Below, in pieces: positions 17,323 to 25,382 of a stretch of DNA of 64,000 bases. Position 1 is the first letter of the stretch. Each line of letters starts with the position of its first letter. The stretch is from Bacteroidales bacterium UBA3844. Lineage in GTDB: Bacteria > Bacteroidota > Bacteroidia > Bacteroidales > Paludibacteraceae. Location of the stretch: the NCBI GenBank assembly GCA_002392915.1, contig DGHQ01000044.1, positions 166,871 to 230,870 on the forward strand, given 5' to 3'. Position numbers and translations under genes: made by a program. The notes beneath the pieces were generated by a model, which saw only the letters and a list, made by a program, of their open reading frames with translations, ran no database searches and was not told where the DNA came from.

Positions 17323-17556
17323 AATAAATCATATTTTTCTTTTCGCTTAAATGTTTATTGCCGTAAGAATATTTTGCGAAATTACTCAAACAAAACAAAA
17401 TAACAACGATTTTTACATTTTTTAACTTCATTATAATCAAGGTCGAATACAAAAAACATCGTCCATACAAACCCCATAAAACAGCTTATTTTTTATTTAA
17501 CTGATTTCTAATTAATTACACACTTTTTTAATTTTTATTACGCATATTGGCATAGT

Positions 17557-17572
17557 TGGCACGGTTTTTGTA
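17557..17572 (+). promoter_or_regulatory. Possible sigma-54 type promoter (-24/-12)
   Basis: TGGCAC, five bases, TTGTA, against the sigma-54 consensus TGGCAC-N5-TTGCA: one mismatch at the -12 C. It points right into a non-coding stretch that ends in a strong hairpin 80 nt later. The 515 bp between the lamin-tail gene and the symporter hold no credible protein gene. Confidence 0.4.
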
Positions 17573-17650
17573 GTTAATATAGTGACGATGTGAATCGGTA
17601 ATTTGTAGTTTAGTCCTAATATTAAATCCTTTTATGCTATCTATGATAGT

Positions 17651-17693
17651 AAAAAGCAGGAATTTTAACTTTTTGTTATAATTTCTGCTTTTT
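17651..17693 (+). terminator. Strong hairpin, probable terminator of a short transcript
   Basis: Arms AAAAAGCAGGAATT and AATTTCTGCTTTTT form a 14-pair stem with one G-U and a 15-nt loop, A-rich before and T-rich after, so it could terminate in both directions. With the sigma-54-like site at 17557 it would define an RNA of roughly 110 nt. Confidence 0.6.
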
Positions 17694-17825
17694 GTTTTGT
17701 CATTTCCCAAAAAAGATATATTTTTGTGCCGTAAAACATAAAACAAGTCATAAACATGTCGTTTTGACCACGTTTTGTGTTCTAATCAAGATCTTCATAT
17801 CTAAGTTATCATATTTTAGGTTTAG

Positions 17826-17862
17826 GCAGATCCCCAATTGTTTTGGCGGTCTGCTTTTTTTT
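17826..17862 (+). terminator. Intrinsic terminator or attenuator upstream of the symporter
   Basis: Stem GCAGATC-CCAA / TTGG-GGTCTGC (one internal mismatch) followed by eight T. It lies 100 nt upstream of the symporter start and could end transcription entering from the left. Confidence 0.65.
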
Positions 17863-17939
17863 ACACCTTTAGCGGAAACACACGGACATGCGTGTCGTTA
17901 TTATTTAGCATTCCGCATTTAGCATTTAGCATTTTTTCC

Positions 17940-17947
17940 TACATTTG
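17940..17947 (+). promoter_or_regulatory. Bacteroidetes -7 promoter element of the symporter
   Basis: TACATTTG matches the primary sigma-ABfr -7 consensus TAnnTTTG and lies 20 nt before the ATG at 17967, giving a leader of only about ten bases. Same type of site recurs before many genes here. Confidence 0.6.
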
Positions 17948-17966
17948 CATTAATAATAATAATAAT

Positions 17967-19586
17967 ATGGAAAACACTAGTTATTGCTCTTTTAAAGAGA
18001 AATTATGTTTCGCACTTGGAGACGCGAGCGCGAACATCGCATGGAGAGGTGTCGCAGCCTTCCTTACGATCTTTTACACCGATGTTTTCGGTCTTACTCC
18101 TGCATCTGTCGGACTGCTTATGCTTATTTGCCGTTCAAGCGACGGTGTGAGCGACGTCGCAATGGGTATGATCGGCGACAGAACAAAATCTAAATACGGT
18201 CACTTCCGTCCTTGGATACTTTGGACAGCCATTCCTCTTGGCGTGATTCTTTCTTTGCTCTTCACTGCTCCCGACTGGAGTTACGAAATGAAACTCGTCT
18301 ACGCATACACCACTTATATTCTGTTTACTCTTATATATACTGCCAACAATATCCCTTACGGTGCTTTGATGGCTGTGATGACTCCTAACGAGAACGAGCG
18401 CACATCGCTTGGATCTTTCCGTATGATGGGTGCTTTCACAGGTGGTATGCTAGTACAAGGTTCACTTCTTGCGTTAGTGGCATACTTCGGCAACGTCAAC
18501 CCGACTATCGACCTTGAGCAAAAAGCTGAAACTGAATATGTGGTGACAGTAACGTCGCCAGAAGATGTGAAAAATGCTAAAATCAGCACCCAGCACGGTC
18601 TTTTTGGCAGCGTCGCAAAATTTCAGATGGTGGGAGACACCGCAGCTCCAACACTTGGAAAAAGTTTTGAGATGAAAGCAAATGAAAAATATACTTTCAC
18701 AATCACGGGCGAAAGCAACCTGACAAAAGACAATATTTCCCTGATCAACCAAAGCACAGGATACAGCAATAGTATGTATATCATGAGTGCAATCCTTGCA
18801 CTATGTATGTTCCTGACTTTCTGGGGAACAAGAGAGCGTGTGGCTCCTGACGAAAAACAGGAGGATAACCTTTTGCAAGATTTGAAAGACCTTGTTAAAA
18901 ACAAGCCATGGTTCATTCTTCTTGTTGTCGGACTTGGTTTCAATATCTATAATAATTTGAAGACGGGTATCATTGCCATCTACTTCACCCACTATGTGGG
19001 AAATGCCGCGCTCGCAGGTATCTATTTTGTGGCTTTGATGCTTATCAGTATCGTTGCAGCGATGATTACTCCTTCATTGAGTAAAAAATTCGGTAAAAAG
19101 AACGTTTTCATCGGTTCAATGATAGCGACATCCATTGTCAACTCTTTGCTTTACTTCTTCGGACCAACTCAGATTCTTATGATCTTCGCAGTCGGAATCA
19201 CTTCCGAGCTTTTTGCAGCTATTCTTCCTACCTTGTTCTTCGGAATGCTTGGAGACGCTGCCGACTATGGAGAGAAGGTGTTTGGCCGCCGTGCCACGGG
19301 ACTTGTCTACTCAGCCGGAAGTTTCGCCACAAAATTCGGTGGTGGTATCGCAGGCGCAATCATCGGAGCTGTGCTTGGATTATACGGTTACGACGGACAG
19401 GATTCATCAGCTATCCAGAACGCTGTGCCCGGAATCATCAACCTTATGAGTTGGATTCCAGCCGTGATCTGCCTGGCATTCACATTCGTGATGTCGTTCT
19501 ATCCGATCACATCCGTAGCAGAAGCAACTGCTCCAACTATAAAAGACGACTCAACAGACTTAACAATAAACAATGAAAATAAATAA
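17967..19586 (+). CDS. GPH-family (MelB-like) sugar:cation symporter
   Basis: 539 residues from the ATG at 17967 (MENTSYCSFKEKLCFALGDAS). The start GDASANIAWRGVAAFLTIFYTDVFGL and the loop RTKSKYGHFRPWILWTAIPLG are hallmark GPH/MelB features; about 12 membrane helices. Odd is an extra segment of about 85 polar residues (DLEQKAETEYVVTV... to ...INQSTGYSNS) after TM5, predicted on the outside, which ordinary MelB proteins lack. Its stop overlaps the glutaminyl-cyclase gene by 14 nt. The substrate cannot be told; oligosaccharide or hexuronide uptake is typical for the family. Confidence 0.88.
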   Translation: MENTSYCSFKEKLCFALGDASANIAWRGVAAFLTIFYTDVFGLTPASVGLLMLICRSSDGVSDVAMGMIGDRTKSKYGHFRPWILWTAIPLGVILSLLFTAPDWSYEMKLVYAYTTYILFTLIYTANNIPYGALMAVMTPNENERTSLGSFRMMGAFTGGMLVQGSLLALVAYFGNVNPTIDLEQKAETEYVVTVTSPEDVKNAKISTQHGLFGSVAKFQMVGDTAAPTLGKSFEMKANEKYTFTITGESNLTKDNISLINQSTGYSNSMYIMSAILALCMFLTFWGTRERVAPDEKQEDNLLQDLKDLVKNKPWFILLVVGLGFNIYNNLKTGIIAIYFTHYVGNAALAGIYFVALMLISIVAAMITPSLSKKFGKKNVFIGSMIATSIVNSLLYFFGPTQILMIFAVGITSELFAAILPTLFFGMLGDAADYGEKVFGRRATGLVYSAGSFATKFGGGIAGAIIGAVLGLYGYDGQDSSAIQNAVPGIINLMSWIPAVICLAFTFVMSFYPITSVAEATAPTIKDDSTDLTINNENK

Positions 19587-20568
19587 AATCATAATTGTGG
19601 CAACCCTGGCATTAGGGTTGCCTTCTTGTTTCTCACAAGAGAAAAAGACGGAGGAATCGGCAAAAGTATCTGCTAAAAAGGAGATAAAAATAGATTTCAA
19701 TGCCGACAGTGCATACAGCTATATTGCCAAACAGTGTGAATTCGGGCCACGCGTTCTTGAAAGCAAAGCCCACGACGACTGCGTCGAATACATGACAAGT
19801 GAATTGCGTCGACATGGTGCGGATATTGTGGAGGTGCAGAAATGCGATGTGGTGGATTGGGAAAAGAAGACACGCAAAGCAGAGAATATCATCGCTCATT
19901 TCAATCCGTCGGCAAAGAAAAGAGTCATTCTGTTCTCCCACTGGGATTCACGACCTTGGGCAGATCAAGATGGCAACGAGGCGACGCGAAGAAAACCTAT
20001 CGACGGTGCAAACGACGGTGCGAGCGGTGTAGGAGTGATTTTGGAGATTGCACGCCAGTATAAGAAAACAGATATGAATGTAGGTCTTGACATCGTATTT
20101 TTTGATGCGGAGGATTTGGGAGAACCGACATTCATCACAGGAGGCAGAGGCAACAACGAATCATGGTGTCTTGGCTCACAATATTGGGCACAGAATTATA
20201 AAGCCGACTCCATCGCCAAACCACGATTCGGTATTCTCCTTGATATGGTAGGCGACGCGAATGCCAAATTTCACATCGATATGGCATCCGGCAGATTGGC
20301 AAGCATTGCTGTTGCCAAAATCTGGCAGACAGCCAAAAACCTCGGCTACGGGGATATTTTCGAAATGCTTGAAAGCGGTTCCATTATAGACGATCACGTC
20401 TATGTGAACCAATACGCGAATATTCCTACGGTGGATATCATCGATTTCACCGCAGAAAGAGGTTTTCCTGAGACATGGCACACACATCAGGATGTGATCG
20501 GCAATATCAACAAAGGGACTCTGAAAGCTGTAGGAGAAACGTTAATGACAGTGTTGGCAAAAGAATAA
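19573..20568 (+). CDS. Secreted glutaminyl-peptide cyclotransferase (M28-fold lipoprotein)
   Basis: 331 residues. The signal ends in a lipobox LGLPSC (Cys19), so it is likely a lipoprotein. The M28 zinc fold is shown by FSHWDSRPWAD, DGANDGASGVG (Asp148), FFDAEDLGEP (Glu180) and TWHTHQDV (His305 or near). A single-zinc arrangement and the motif LLDMVGDANAKF fit type II glutaminyl cyclases such as that of Porphyromonas gingivalis, which convert N-terminal Gln of exported proteins to pyroglutamate. Many Bacteroidetes signal peptides end before Gln, as do several proteins in this window (SAQ/NAQ), which fits this role. Confidence 0.85.
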   Translation: MKINKIIIVATLALGLPSCFSQEKKTEESAKVSAKKEIKIDFNADSAYSYIAKQCEFGPRVLESKAHDDCVEYMTSELRRHGADIVEVQKCDVVDWEKKTRKAENIIAHFNPSAKKRVILFSHWDSRPWADQDGNEATRRKPIDGANDGASGVGVILEIARQYKKTDMNVGLDIVFFDAEDLGEPTFITGGRGNNESWCLGSQYWAQNYKADSIAKPRFGILLDMVGDANAKFHIDMASGRLASIAVAKIWQTAKNLGYGDIFEMLESGSIIDDHVYVNQYANIPTVDIIDFTAERGFPETWHTHQDVIGNINKGTLKAVGETLMTVLAKE

Positions 20569-20573
20569 TAAAT

Positions 20574-20683
20574 GTAGAGACGTGGCGTGCCACGTCTCTA
20601 TTTTTTTGTGTAGCACGTCTCTATTTTATTTTTTTGGTGCACCACGTCTTCTTTTTATACCACGTCTCTTTTTTATTTTGGAA
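20574..20683 (+). terminator. GAGAC/GTCTC terminator with three duplicated right halves
   Basis: Perfect hairpin TAGAGACGTGGC / GCCACGTCTCTA (20575-20600) with a T7 run ends the glutaminyl-cyclase transcript. Then the right arm plus T-run recurs three more times with changes (AGCACGTCTCTATTTTATTT, ACCACGTCTTCTTTTTA, ACCACGTCTCTTTTTT), all without their own left arms. This looks like tandem decay or duplication of the same element. Confidence 0.75.
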
Positions 20684-20685
20684 AT

Positions 20686-20928
20686 ATGAAAGAAATTGAA
20701 CCTTTGAAATTATCTTATTCAGGATGTAAAATACCTGTTTTACCCAGTCTTCTATTCATTTTTTGTATAGAAGTAATTATTTGTTTTTTGTATAGCAAAT
20801 TAGGATTGTCAGAACAAGAAATCAAAAAACCACTCTCATTTGTTCTTGTTATTTTATCAATTTCTTGGATACTTTTATTGATTTTAATACGTTATAGACA
20901 CTCACTCATAATTGAAGAGAAAGGTTAA
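20686..20928 (+). CDS. Small membrane protein, probably frameshifted
   Basis: 80 residues, MKEIEPLKLSYSGCKIPVLP, with two hydrophobic helices (about 19-37 and 50-68). The stop follows HSLIIEEKG. In the -1 frame the sequence goes on as KRKVKFESINGF, then a third hydrophobic helix (LSIYVCLLIVLIFSLY) and RNEHTNIKYFFD, to a stop at 21076. This suggests one three-helix protein of about 130 residues with a frameshift near 20920. Family not recognised. Confidence 0.45.
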   Translation: MKEIEPLKLSYSGCKIPVLPSLLFIFCIEVIICFLYSKLGLSEQEIKKPLSFVLVILSISWILLLILIRYRHSLIIEEKG

Positions 20929-21056
20929 ATTTGAATCAATAAATGGCTTTACTTTATCAATATATGTTTGTCTTTTAATTGTCCTCATTTTTTCGTTATA
21001 TCGTAATGAACATACAAATATAAAATATTTTTTCGATACAACGAAAAATAAAACAA

Positions 21057-21085
21057 GTAGAGACATCACATTGTAGCGTCTCTAC
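21057..21085. terminator. GAGAC/GTCTC terminator hairpin
   Basis: GTAGAGAC / GTCTCTAC with a 13-nt loop, followed by TTTTTT on the plus strand. Lies between the small membrane protein and the flippase gene, which converge here, so it may serve both. Confidence 0.7.
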
Positions 21086-21108
21086 GATTTTTTCGGTTTG
21101 TAAACCTG

Positions 21109-22362
21109 TTATTTCTTTCTATTCATCACAGTGATCACAGAGAACGACAATATAATCTCTGTCAGTACTGTGAGGTCGAATGCCCACACTGCTCCCTTGA
21201 CACCAAAATATTCATTAAATATTATCGTCGACGCGATGCACACCGCTAATGCTACAGCCTCAACAATTGTGGCATACTTCTGTCGCTGTATTGCGTATAA
21301 TCCCTGCACTGTGAGATATAGGGATGTGGTGCAAAGAAGCGGACAAATGGAATAATATCTCAACAATTCCGTCGATTCCGCAAATTTATCTCCAAGCAAT
21401 AATGAGACCGCAAGTGGTGAGAATATATACATTCCTATACTGAAACAAGCTGAAATCAAAACCACTATCTTCAACGTCTTATAAAAATATCTGATTCCCC
21501 CCTCCCTATCCTTCTCGTACTCTCTCGACACCTTCGGAAAAATCGCCATTGAAATCGGCAAATTACACATTGCCACCGCCGCAAACACCAGTTTGAATGC
21601 TCCGGAATAAATTCCAAGATCATGTTCAGTAGCGTTGCCAGCTCCAAGATATGTTACAGCAAACGCCTGGGTAATCGACGAACAGACTGAAGCCAAAAAA
21701 ACAGGTAGAGAATCACCAAGCAACGTCTTCACCGTCTCCCCCGTCACTTTTATTCTTCTCATTCCCTTTTCCTTCACACAGTAGGCAACCGTGATCAAAC
21801 CTCCCGCGATATATGAGAACGAGAATGATGCCAAATAGCCGACACTATCAGATGCTTCACGCACACAGACGACCACCAATATGGCACCAGCCGCCTTGAT
21901 CAAAAAGTTGGCAACACTCATAATACTCAATTTTTCCATTCCCTGGAAATACCACGACGGATAAAGCCACCAGCCTATATTAATCATCCACGCTGCGACA
22001 TACATCACCAATTCCTCGGTGGATTGGCTGTGTGTGAAAGAATATGGAAAGAAGACAAGAAGCGAAACCAACGTCAGCAACAGCTTCGCGTATATGGTTC
22101 CCCAGAAGATAGAACGGAGTTTATCAGAATTATCCCTGTTGACAGCAATAGCTCGCGTCGACGTATATTCAAAACCAAAATTGATGAAGATTGTGGCATA
22201 CTGGGCGATAGTCTGCATATAAGTCACCTTACCGAAACTGTCCACACCTAGGATTCGGCTTACGTAAGGAATCAGAAGGATTGGAATAATATAGTTGGCT
22301 GCCTGAAACACTGTCATCCACGCCGCATTCTTAATGACTCTCTTGTTTTCTCCGTCCATCAT
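21109..22362 (-). CDS. Polysaccharide flippase (Wzx/PST family)
   Basis: 417 residues and about 12 membrane helices with typical Wzx features: KNAAWMTVFQAANYIIPILLIPYVSRILGVDSFG at the N-terminus and the paired-helix pattern throughout. These proteins move lipid-linked oligosaccharide units across the inner membrane. No glycosyltransferases are adjacent, so it is an isolated flippase rather than part of a capsule cluster. Promoter TAACTTTG (minus strand, 22385-22392) lies 23 nt before the ATG. Confidence 0.88.
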   Translation of the reverse strand: MMDGENKRVIKNAAWMTVFQAANYIIPILLIPYVSRILGVDSFGKVTYMQTIAQYATIFINFGFEYTSTRAIAVNRDNSDKLRSIFWGTIYAKLLLTLVSLLVFFPYSFTHSQSTEELVMYVAAWMINIGWWLYPSWYFQGMEKLSIMSVANFLIKAAGAILVVVCVREASDSVGYLASFSFSYIAGGLITVAYCVKEKGMRRIKVTGETVKTLLGDSLPVFLASVCSSITQAFAVTYLGAGNATEHDLGIYSGAFKLVFAAVAMCNLPISMAIFPKVSREYEKDREGGIRYFYKTLKIVVLISACFSIGMYIFSPLAVSLLLGDKFAESTELLRYYSICPLLCTTSLYLTVQGLYAIQRQKYATIVEAVALAVCIASTIIFNEYFGVKGAVWAFDLTVLTEIILSFSVITVMNRKK

Positions 22363-22384
22363 ATTTGTTAAAGTAATGAGTACG

Positions 22385-22392
22385 CAAAGTTA
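22385..22392 (-). promoter_or_regulatory. -7 element for the flippase gene
   Basis: Minus-strand TAACTTTG matches TAnnTTTG, 23 nt from the flippase ATG at 22362. It is back to back with the plus-strand element at 22415 in a 74-bp divergent spacer. Confidence 0.55.
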
Positions 22393-22414
22393 TATCTCTT
22401 TTTCAAAAATTAGG

Positions 22415-22422
22415 TATATTTG
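22415..22422 (+). promoter_or_regulatory. -7 element for the DUF695-RraB gene
   Basis: Plus-strand TATATTTG, a full match to TAnnTTTG, 14 nt before the ATG at 22437. Confidence 0.6.
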
Positions 22423-22436
22423 CAAAAAATGATGAT

Positions 22437-23294
22437 ATGAAAAGATTTTTTACCTCTATTGCTATATTGGCGACGATGCTATGCGCATCTGCCCAAAACC
22501 AGCTTTTTTTCAAGCATATGTTTGAGAACAAAACCTCTGATGAATCAATCGTAGGCCACGGATACCGTGACGACTGGGGATTCTATAAGAGCGACGACGG
22601 AAGATTCATACTCATTGATATGGCGATATTAAGTGCTGTGGAGCCTTCCGCAGGTATAATTTGTTGCAATATGACATTTAATGGAGAAGGTTGCAAAAGT
22701 GAAGAGGAGGCAAAAACAATACTTGAGTCGAAGGTAAGACCTGCCATTGAATCGTTGGCCAACGACAAAAAGAACAAGTCTGCTTATGTGGCAGCATCTA
22801 TGGATAGCAGTAAACTTGAGATCTATGCCTATACATACAATACGGAAGAATTGAAAAAGGAAATAGAAAAATCAAAATTAGTCGGTAGAATCGGCAAAAA
22901 CATGAATATTTCCTTCAAAAACGACCAGAATTGGGAAATCTACCAATCCAAACTTTTCCCCGACCAGTGGAATTACCAAAAGATACAAAACCAACGTATA
23001 ATCGAAGATCTCCAAGCTAAAGGCGACGTGAATACAAAACTCCACATTGTGTCACATATGATTTCTTTTTCTTCAGATATGGAGAGTGCTGAAAAATTTG
23101 CAGCTAAAGCCAAAACCTGGAAATACTATGTAGACGAGGTCGCTGAAGAAGACGGAATTGTGAAGGCTGTGATTTCTAAAAAATCCAAAACAGATATTGA
23201 ATCAATCACCATCGTCACCAATGAAGTGATGAATCTTGCAAAGGAATTCGGCGGTGAATACGTGGAATGGAGCACAAGAGTGATGAGAGATTAA
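22437..23294 (+). CDS. Exported protein with DUF695-like and RraB-like domains
   Basis: 285 residues. Signal peptide MKRFFTSIAILATMLCASAQ. Residues about 38-185 resemble DUF695 (WGFYKSDDGRFILIDMAI, SKLEIYAYT, WEIYQSKLFPD). Residues about 190-285 resemble the RraB/ribonuclease E inhibitor fold (NQRIIEDLQAKGD, DMESAEKFAAKAKTWKYYVDEV, LAKEFGGEYVEWSTRV). Proteins with these domains are normally cytosolic; the signal peptide here is unusual. Function unknown; inhibition of RNase E would not be possible outside the cytosol. The gene converges on the PHP gene with 1 nt between them. Confidence 0.75.
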   Translation: MKRFFTSIAILATMLCASAQNQLFFKHMFENKTSDESIVGHGYRDDWGFYKSDDGRFILIDMAILSAVEPSAGIICCNMTFNGEGCKSEEEAKTILESKVRPAIESLANDKKNKSAYVAASMDSSKLEIYAYTYNTEELKKEIEKSKLVGRIGKNMNISFKNDQNWEIYQSKLFPDQWNYQKIQNQRIIEDLQAKGDVNTKLHIVSHMISFSSDMESAEKFAAKAKTWKYYVDEVAEEDGIVKAVISKKSKTDIESITIVTNEVMNLAKEFGGEYVEWSTRVMRD

Positions 23295-23295
23295 A

Positions 23296-24021
23296 TTATT
23301 TAGATTCTCTAATTTCAGTAAGATAATTCAAAAATCTGGTTTCATCACCGTTTAGAATCAGTTCATCAGGGAATCCTATTTCCTGAGCTAAACCATAGGC
23401 ATAGGTATGATTGGCGACATCGTAAGTGATGTGGGCATCACTACCCATGATAATAGGAACATTCATTTCCCTACAATATCCCAACATCTCTATAAAATTA
23501 GATTTTGCTTTTGGCTTATCACGTCCAGGACGGAGACTGCTATTGTTTAGCTCCAGCAAAGTTTTAGTCTCAGCACTACACTGCACTATAGCCCTGATAT
23601 CGAGATCAGCAGTACCGTCGACAGGATGAGAAATTATATCTATATCAGGCCTTTTCATCGCATTTATTATAGCGTCCGTATTTTCAGTGACGGTGCCATT
23701 AGTAAACGCACGACTATGCAGACCTGCTATACGAATATCCAACGTTTTAGTGATACTTGGCTTCAAATCCACATTTCCAGCGAAATCAATGATGTTCATT
23801 TCCGAACCCATCATAAGACGCATCTCACCATACTGACGGGGAATGACACTAAGATTACGGTAGTAGATAGAATGACATGATCCAGGCATCATTGGTCCAT
23901 GTTCCGTCACACCAAAAAGTTTGAGACCCTTTTTTTGTGCGGCATCAATCATTTCAGCAAGAGTACTGTAAGCATGTCCACTGACAATTGTATGAGTATG
24001 TAAATCCACTACTGATTTCAT
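23296..24021 (-). CDS. PHP-domain phosphoesterase (YcdX-like)
   Basis: 241 residues with the PHP metal-site motifs in order: VDLHTHTIVSGHAYS at the N-terminus, GVTEHGPMMPG, GSEMNIID, DIISHPVD and MGSDAHITYD. Length and order match the YcdX/trinuclear-zinc phosphatase branch, a cytosolic hydrolase of unknown natural substrate. Start ATG at 24021 begins directly at the first metal motif (MKSVVDLHTHT). Confidence 0.9.
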   Translation of the reverse strand: MKSVVDLHTHTIVSGHAYSTLAEMIDAAQKKGLKLFGVTEHGPMMPGSCHSIYYRNLSVIPRQYGEMRLMMGSEMNIIDFAGNVDLKPSITKTLDIRIAGLHSRAFTNGTVTENTDAIINAMKRPDIDIISHPVDGTADLDIRAIVQCSAETKTLLELNNSSLRPGRDKPKAKSNFIEMLGYCREMNVPIIMGSDAHITYDVANHTYAYGLAQEIGFPDELILNGDETRFLNYLTEIRESK

Positions 24022-24118
24022 CTTCGTTGCAAAATAATTTGTTCAAAGACAAACTTACAAAAAATTATGTGATTTTGCTAGGTAATGAAAAAAAAGGCAG
24101 CAGCATCGTCGTTAGTTT

Positions 24119-24484
24119 TTATACACCTAACACTATATTCGCATCAATATTTAATCGTTTGCATATTGTCCTTGCCACCTGCAATGTTGGTTCACTTTTC
24201 CCAGTAAGAAAATTACTAAGTCGTGAAGGACTCACACCAAGTAGTTCAGATAAAGCTTTTTGAGAAAGTTCCATTTCATACATTCTTAATTTTAATACAT
24301 CTGCTAATGATGGTTCTCCAATCGAAAAATGTTCATCAGATTAATCTGCAACAAGATTGGACAATAAATTAAGTTCTATCAAATTAGGATCATTTTCTGG
24401 AGTATTATCGTCAACTAATGGCAATAGTTTCTCTACTTTAGCAACCGCCCATTTATATTGTTCTTTTGTTTCTATCTTTGTCAT
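24119..24484 (-). pseudogene. Broken HigA-like antitoxin (XRE family), internal stop
   Basis: From the ATG at 24484: MTKIETKEQYKWAVAKVEKL..., 47 codons, then TAA at 24341-24343. The same frame continues SDEHFSIGEPSLADVLKLRM, then a helix-turn-helix (LSQKALSELLGVSPSRLSNF), LTGKSEPTLQVARTI and LNIDANIVLGV to a stop at 24119. The TAA sits where relatives usually have a Tyr codon, so one base change explains it. The DNA-binding half remains but cannot be made from this start. Confidence 0.8.
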
Positions 24485-24497
24485 AACTCCATATTAA

Positions 24498-24563
24498 TTA
24501 AATGTTTCTACAATCTATCTTGTCATATTCCGAATGTGTACCTATAAAACAGATAAAAAAGGC
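24498..24563 (-). pseudogene. Remnant of HigB-like toxin (last about 20 codons)
   Basis: Just upstream of the antitoxin remnant, the minus strand reads FICFIGTHSEYDKIDCRNI then stop, matching the C-terminus of HigB-type mRNA interferases (FIGTHxEYDKID). The rest of the toxin is missing; sequence changes at about 24555-24563 into the composite repeat. The toxin catalytic part is lost. Confidence 0.7.
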
Positions 24564-24690
24564 TTAGACCTTCTCTGTAAACTTTGTGTCTCTGTGGTTT
24601 TATTATTTCTGTGTGCTCGCCTTCGGCTCGCACTTTAGCAGGGGTTAGGGCGTTCCGCCCTTAACAATCCTCGTAAAGTCAATCATAAAC
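24555..24690 (-). repeat. Composite intergenic repeat, copy 3 (minus strand)
   Basis: Minus-strand reading: ...AGGATTGTTAAGGGCGGAACG..., hairpin 1 (GGGCG, loop GAA, CGCCC), TAACCCC, hairpin 2 at 24613-24633 (loop GAA in place of GTA), AATAATAAAACCACAGAGAC, ACAAAGTTTACAGAGAAGG. It abuts the truncated higB. Together with the two pseudogenes it fills the 785-bp gap between the PHP gene and mscL. Confidence 0.8.
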
Positions 24691-24770
24691 TAAGACAAAG
24701 ACTATTTTTCTACACCCAATAACACGCACTAATAAAAATACGAAGATGATGTCGTCTTTAATTCACAACA

Positions 24771-24798
24771 AAAAAGGATGTCAAAATTGACATCCTTT
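24771..24798 (-). terminator. Intrinsic terminator of mscL
   Basis: AAAAGGATGTCAA / TTGACATCCTTTT perfect stem with a 2-nt loop, followed on the minus strand by TTTTGTTG. Lies 9 nt past the mscL stop. Confidence 0.85.
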
Positions 24799-24806
24799 TG
24801 TATGTT

Positions 24807-25232
24807 TTATTTGTTTTTCAACAAATCTCTGATCTCTGTAAGAAGAACCTCCTCCTTGCTTGGTGCTGGTGGTTCTGGTGCAGGAGCCTCATCTTTCTTC
24901 TTCTTAGTAAAGTTTGAAACCAAACGGATAACCGCGAAGATACAGATTGCAACAATCAAGAAATCAAATGTCACCTGTAGGAAATTTCCATAGTTCAAAG
25001 TGACAGCTTCTACTGCTGGTGTCGTATCTGTAGCAGGAACAGCTTCCTTCAATGTTAGCTTAAAATCAGTAAAGTTAACACCACCAATAACATAGCCAAG
25101 AATAGGCATCATGATGTCAGATACCATTGAAGTGACTATCTTACCGAATGCACCACCGATGATCACACCAATTGCCATGTCGACAACGTTGCCTTTCATG
25201 GCGAAATCCTTAAAATCACTAATTAGACTCAT
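24807..25232 (-). CDS. mscL: Large-conductance mechanosensitive channel MscL
   Basis: 141 residues. N-terminal amphipathic helix and TM1 read FKDFAMKGNVVDMAIGVIIGGAFG, the MscL pore signature; TM2 is FLQVTFDFLIVAICIFAVIRLV and the C-terminal helix bundle EEVLLTEIRDLLKNK. Forms a pentameric emergency valve in the inner membrane during osmotic downshock. The periplasmic loop (LKEAVPATDTTPAVEAVTLN) is slightly longer than in E. coli. Single gene with its own terminator. Confidence 0.97.
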   Translation of the reverse strand: MSLISDFKDFAMKGNVVDMAIGVIIGGAFGKIVTSMVSDIMMPILGYVIGGVNFTDFKLTLKEAVPATDTTPAVEAVTLNYGNFLQVTFDFLIVAICIFAVIRLVSNFTKKKKDEAPAPEPPAPSKEEVLLTEIRDLLKNK

Positions 25233-25343
25233 CTCTAAAAAATTTTATATGTCTTTAATTTTTATACAAAATTAAAGGTTTTAGAAAAATAATCAAAAAT
25301 GAATTAAAAAAAGTGATTTTTTGCTGTTTCGTTTTTTAATAAA

Positions 25344-25379
25344 AGGAAAGACGAAATTACTTTTCCGTCTTCCTTATTT
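25344..25379 (-). terminator. Intrinsic terminator of the glycoside hydrolase
   Basis: Stem AAGGAAGACG / CGTCTTTCCTT read on the minus strand, followed by TTATT. Starts 3 nt past the hydrolase stop. Confidence 0.75.
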
Positions 25380-25382
25380 TAT

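Noticed and set aside
17528..17746. 72-codon minus-strand frame in the gap before the symporter
   Set aside because: Lys/Asn-rich AT translation crossing the strong terminator hairpin at 17651; no homology or start context.
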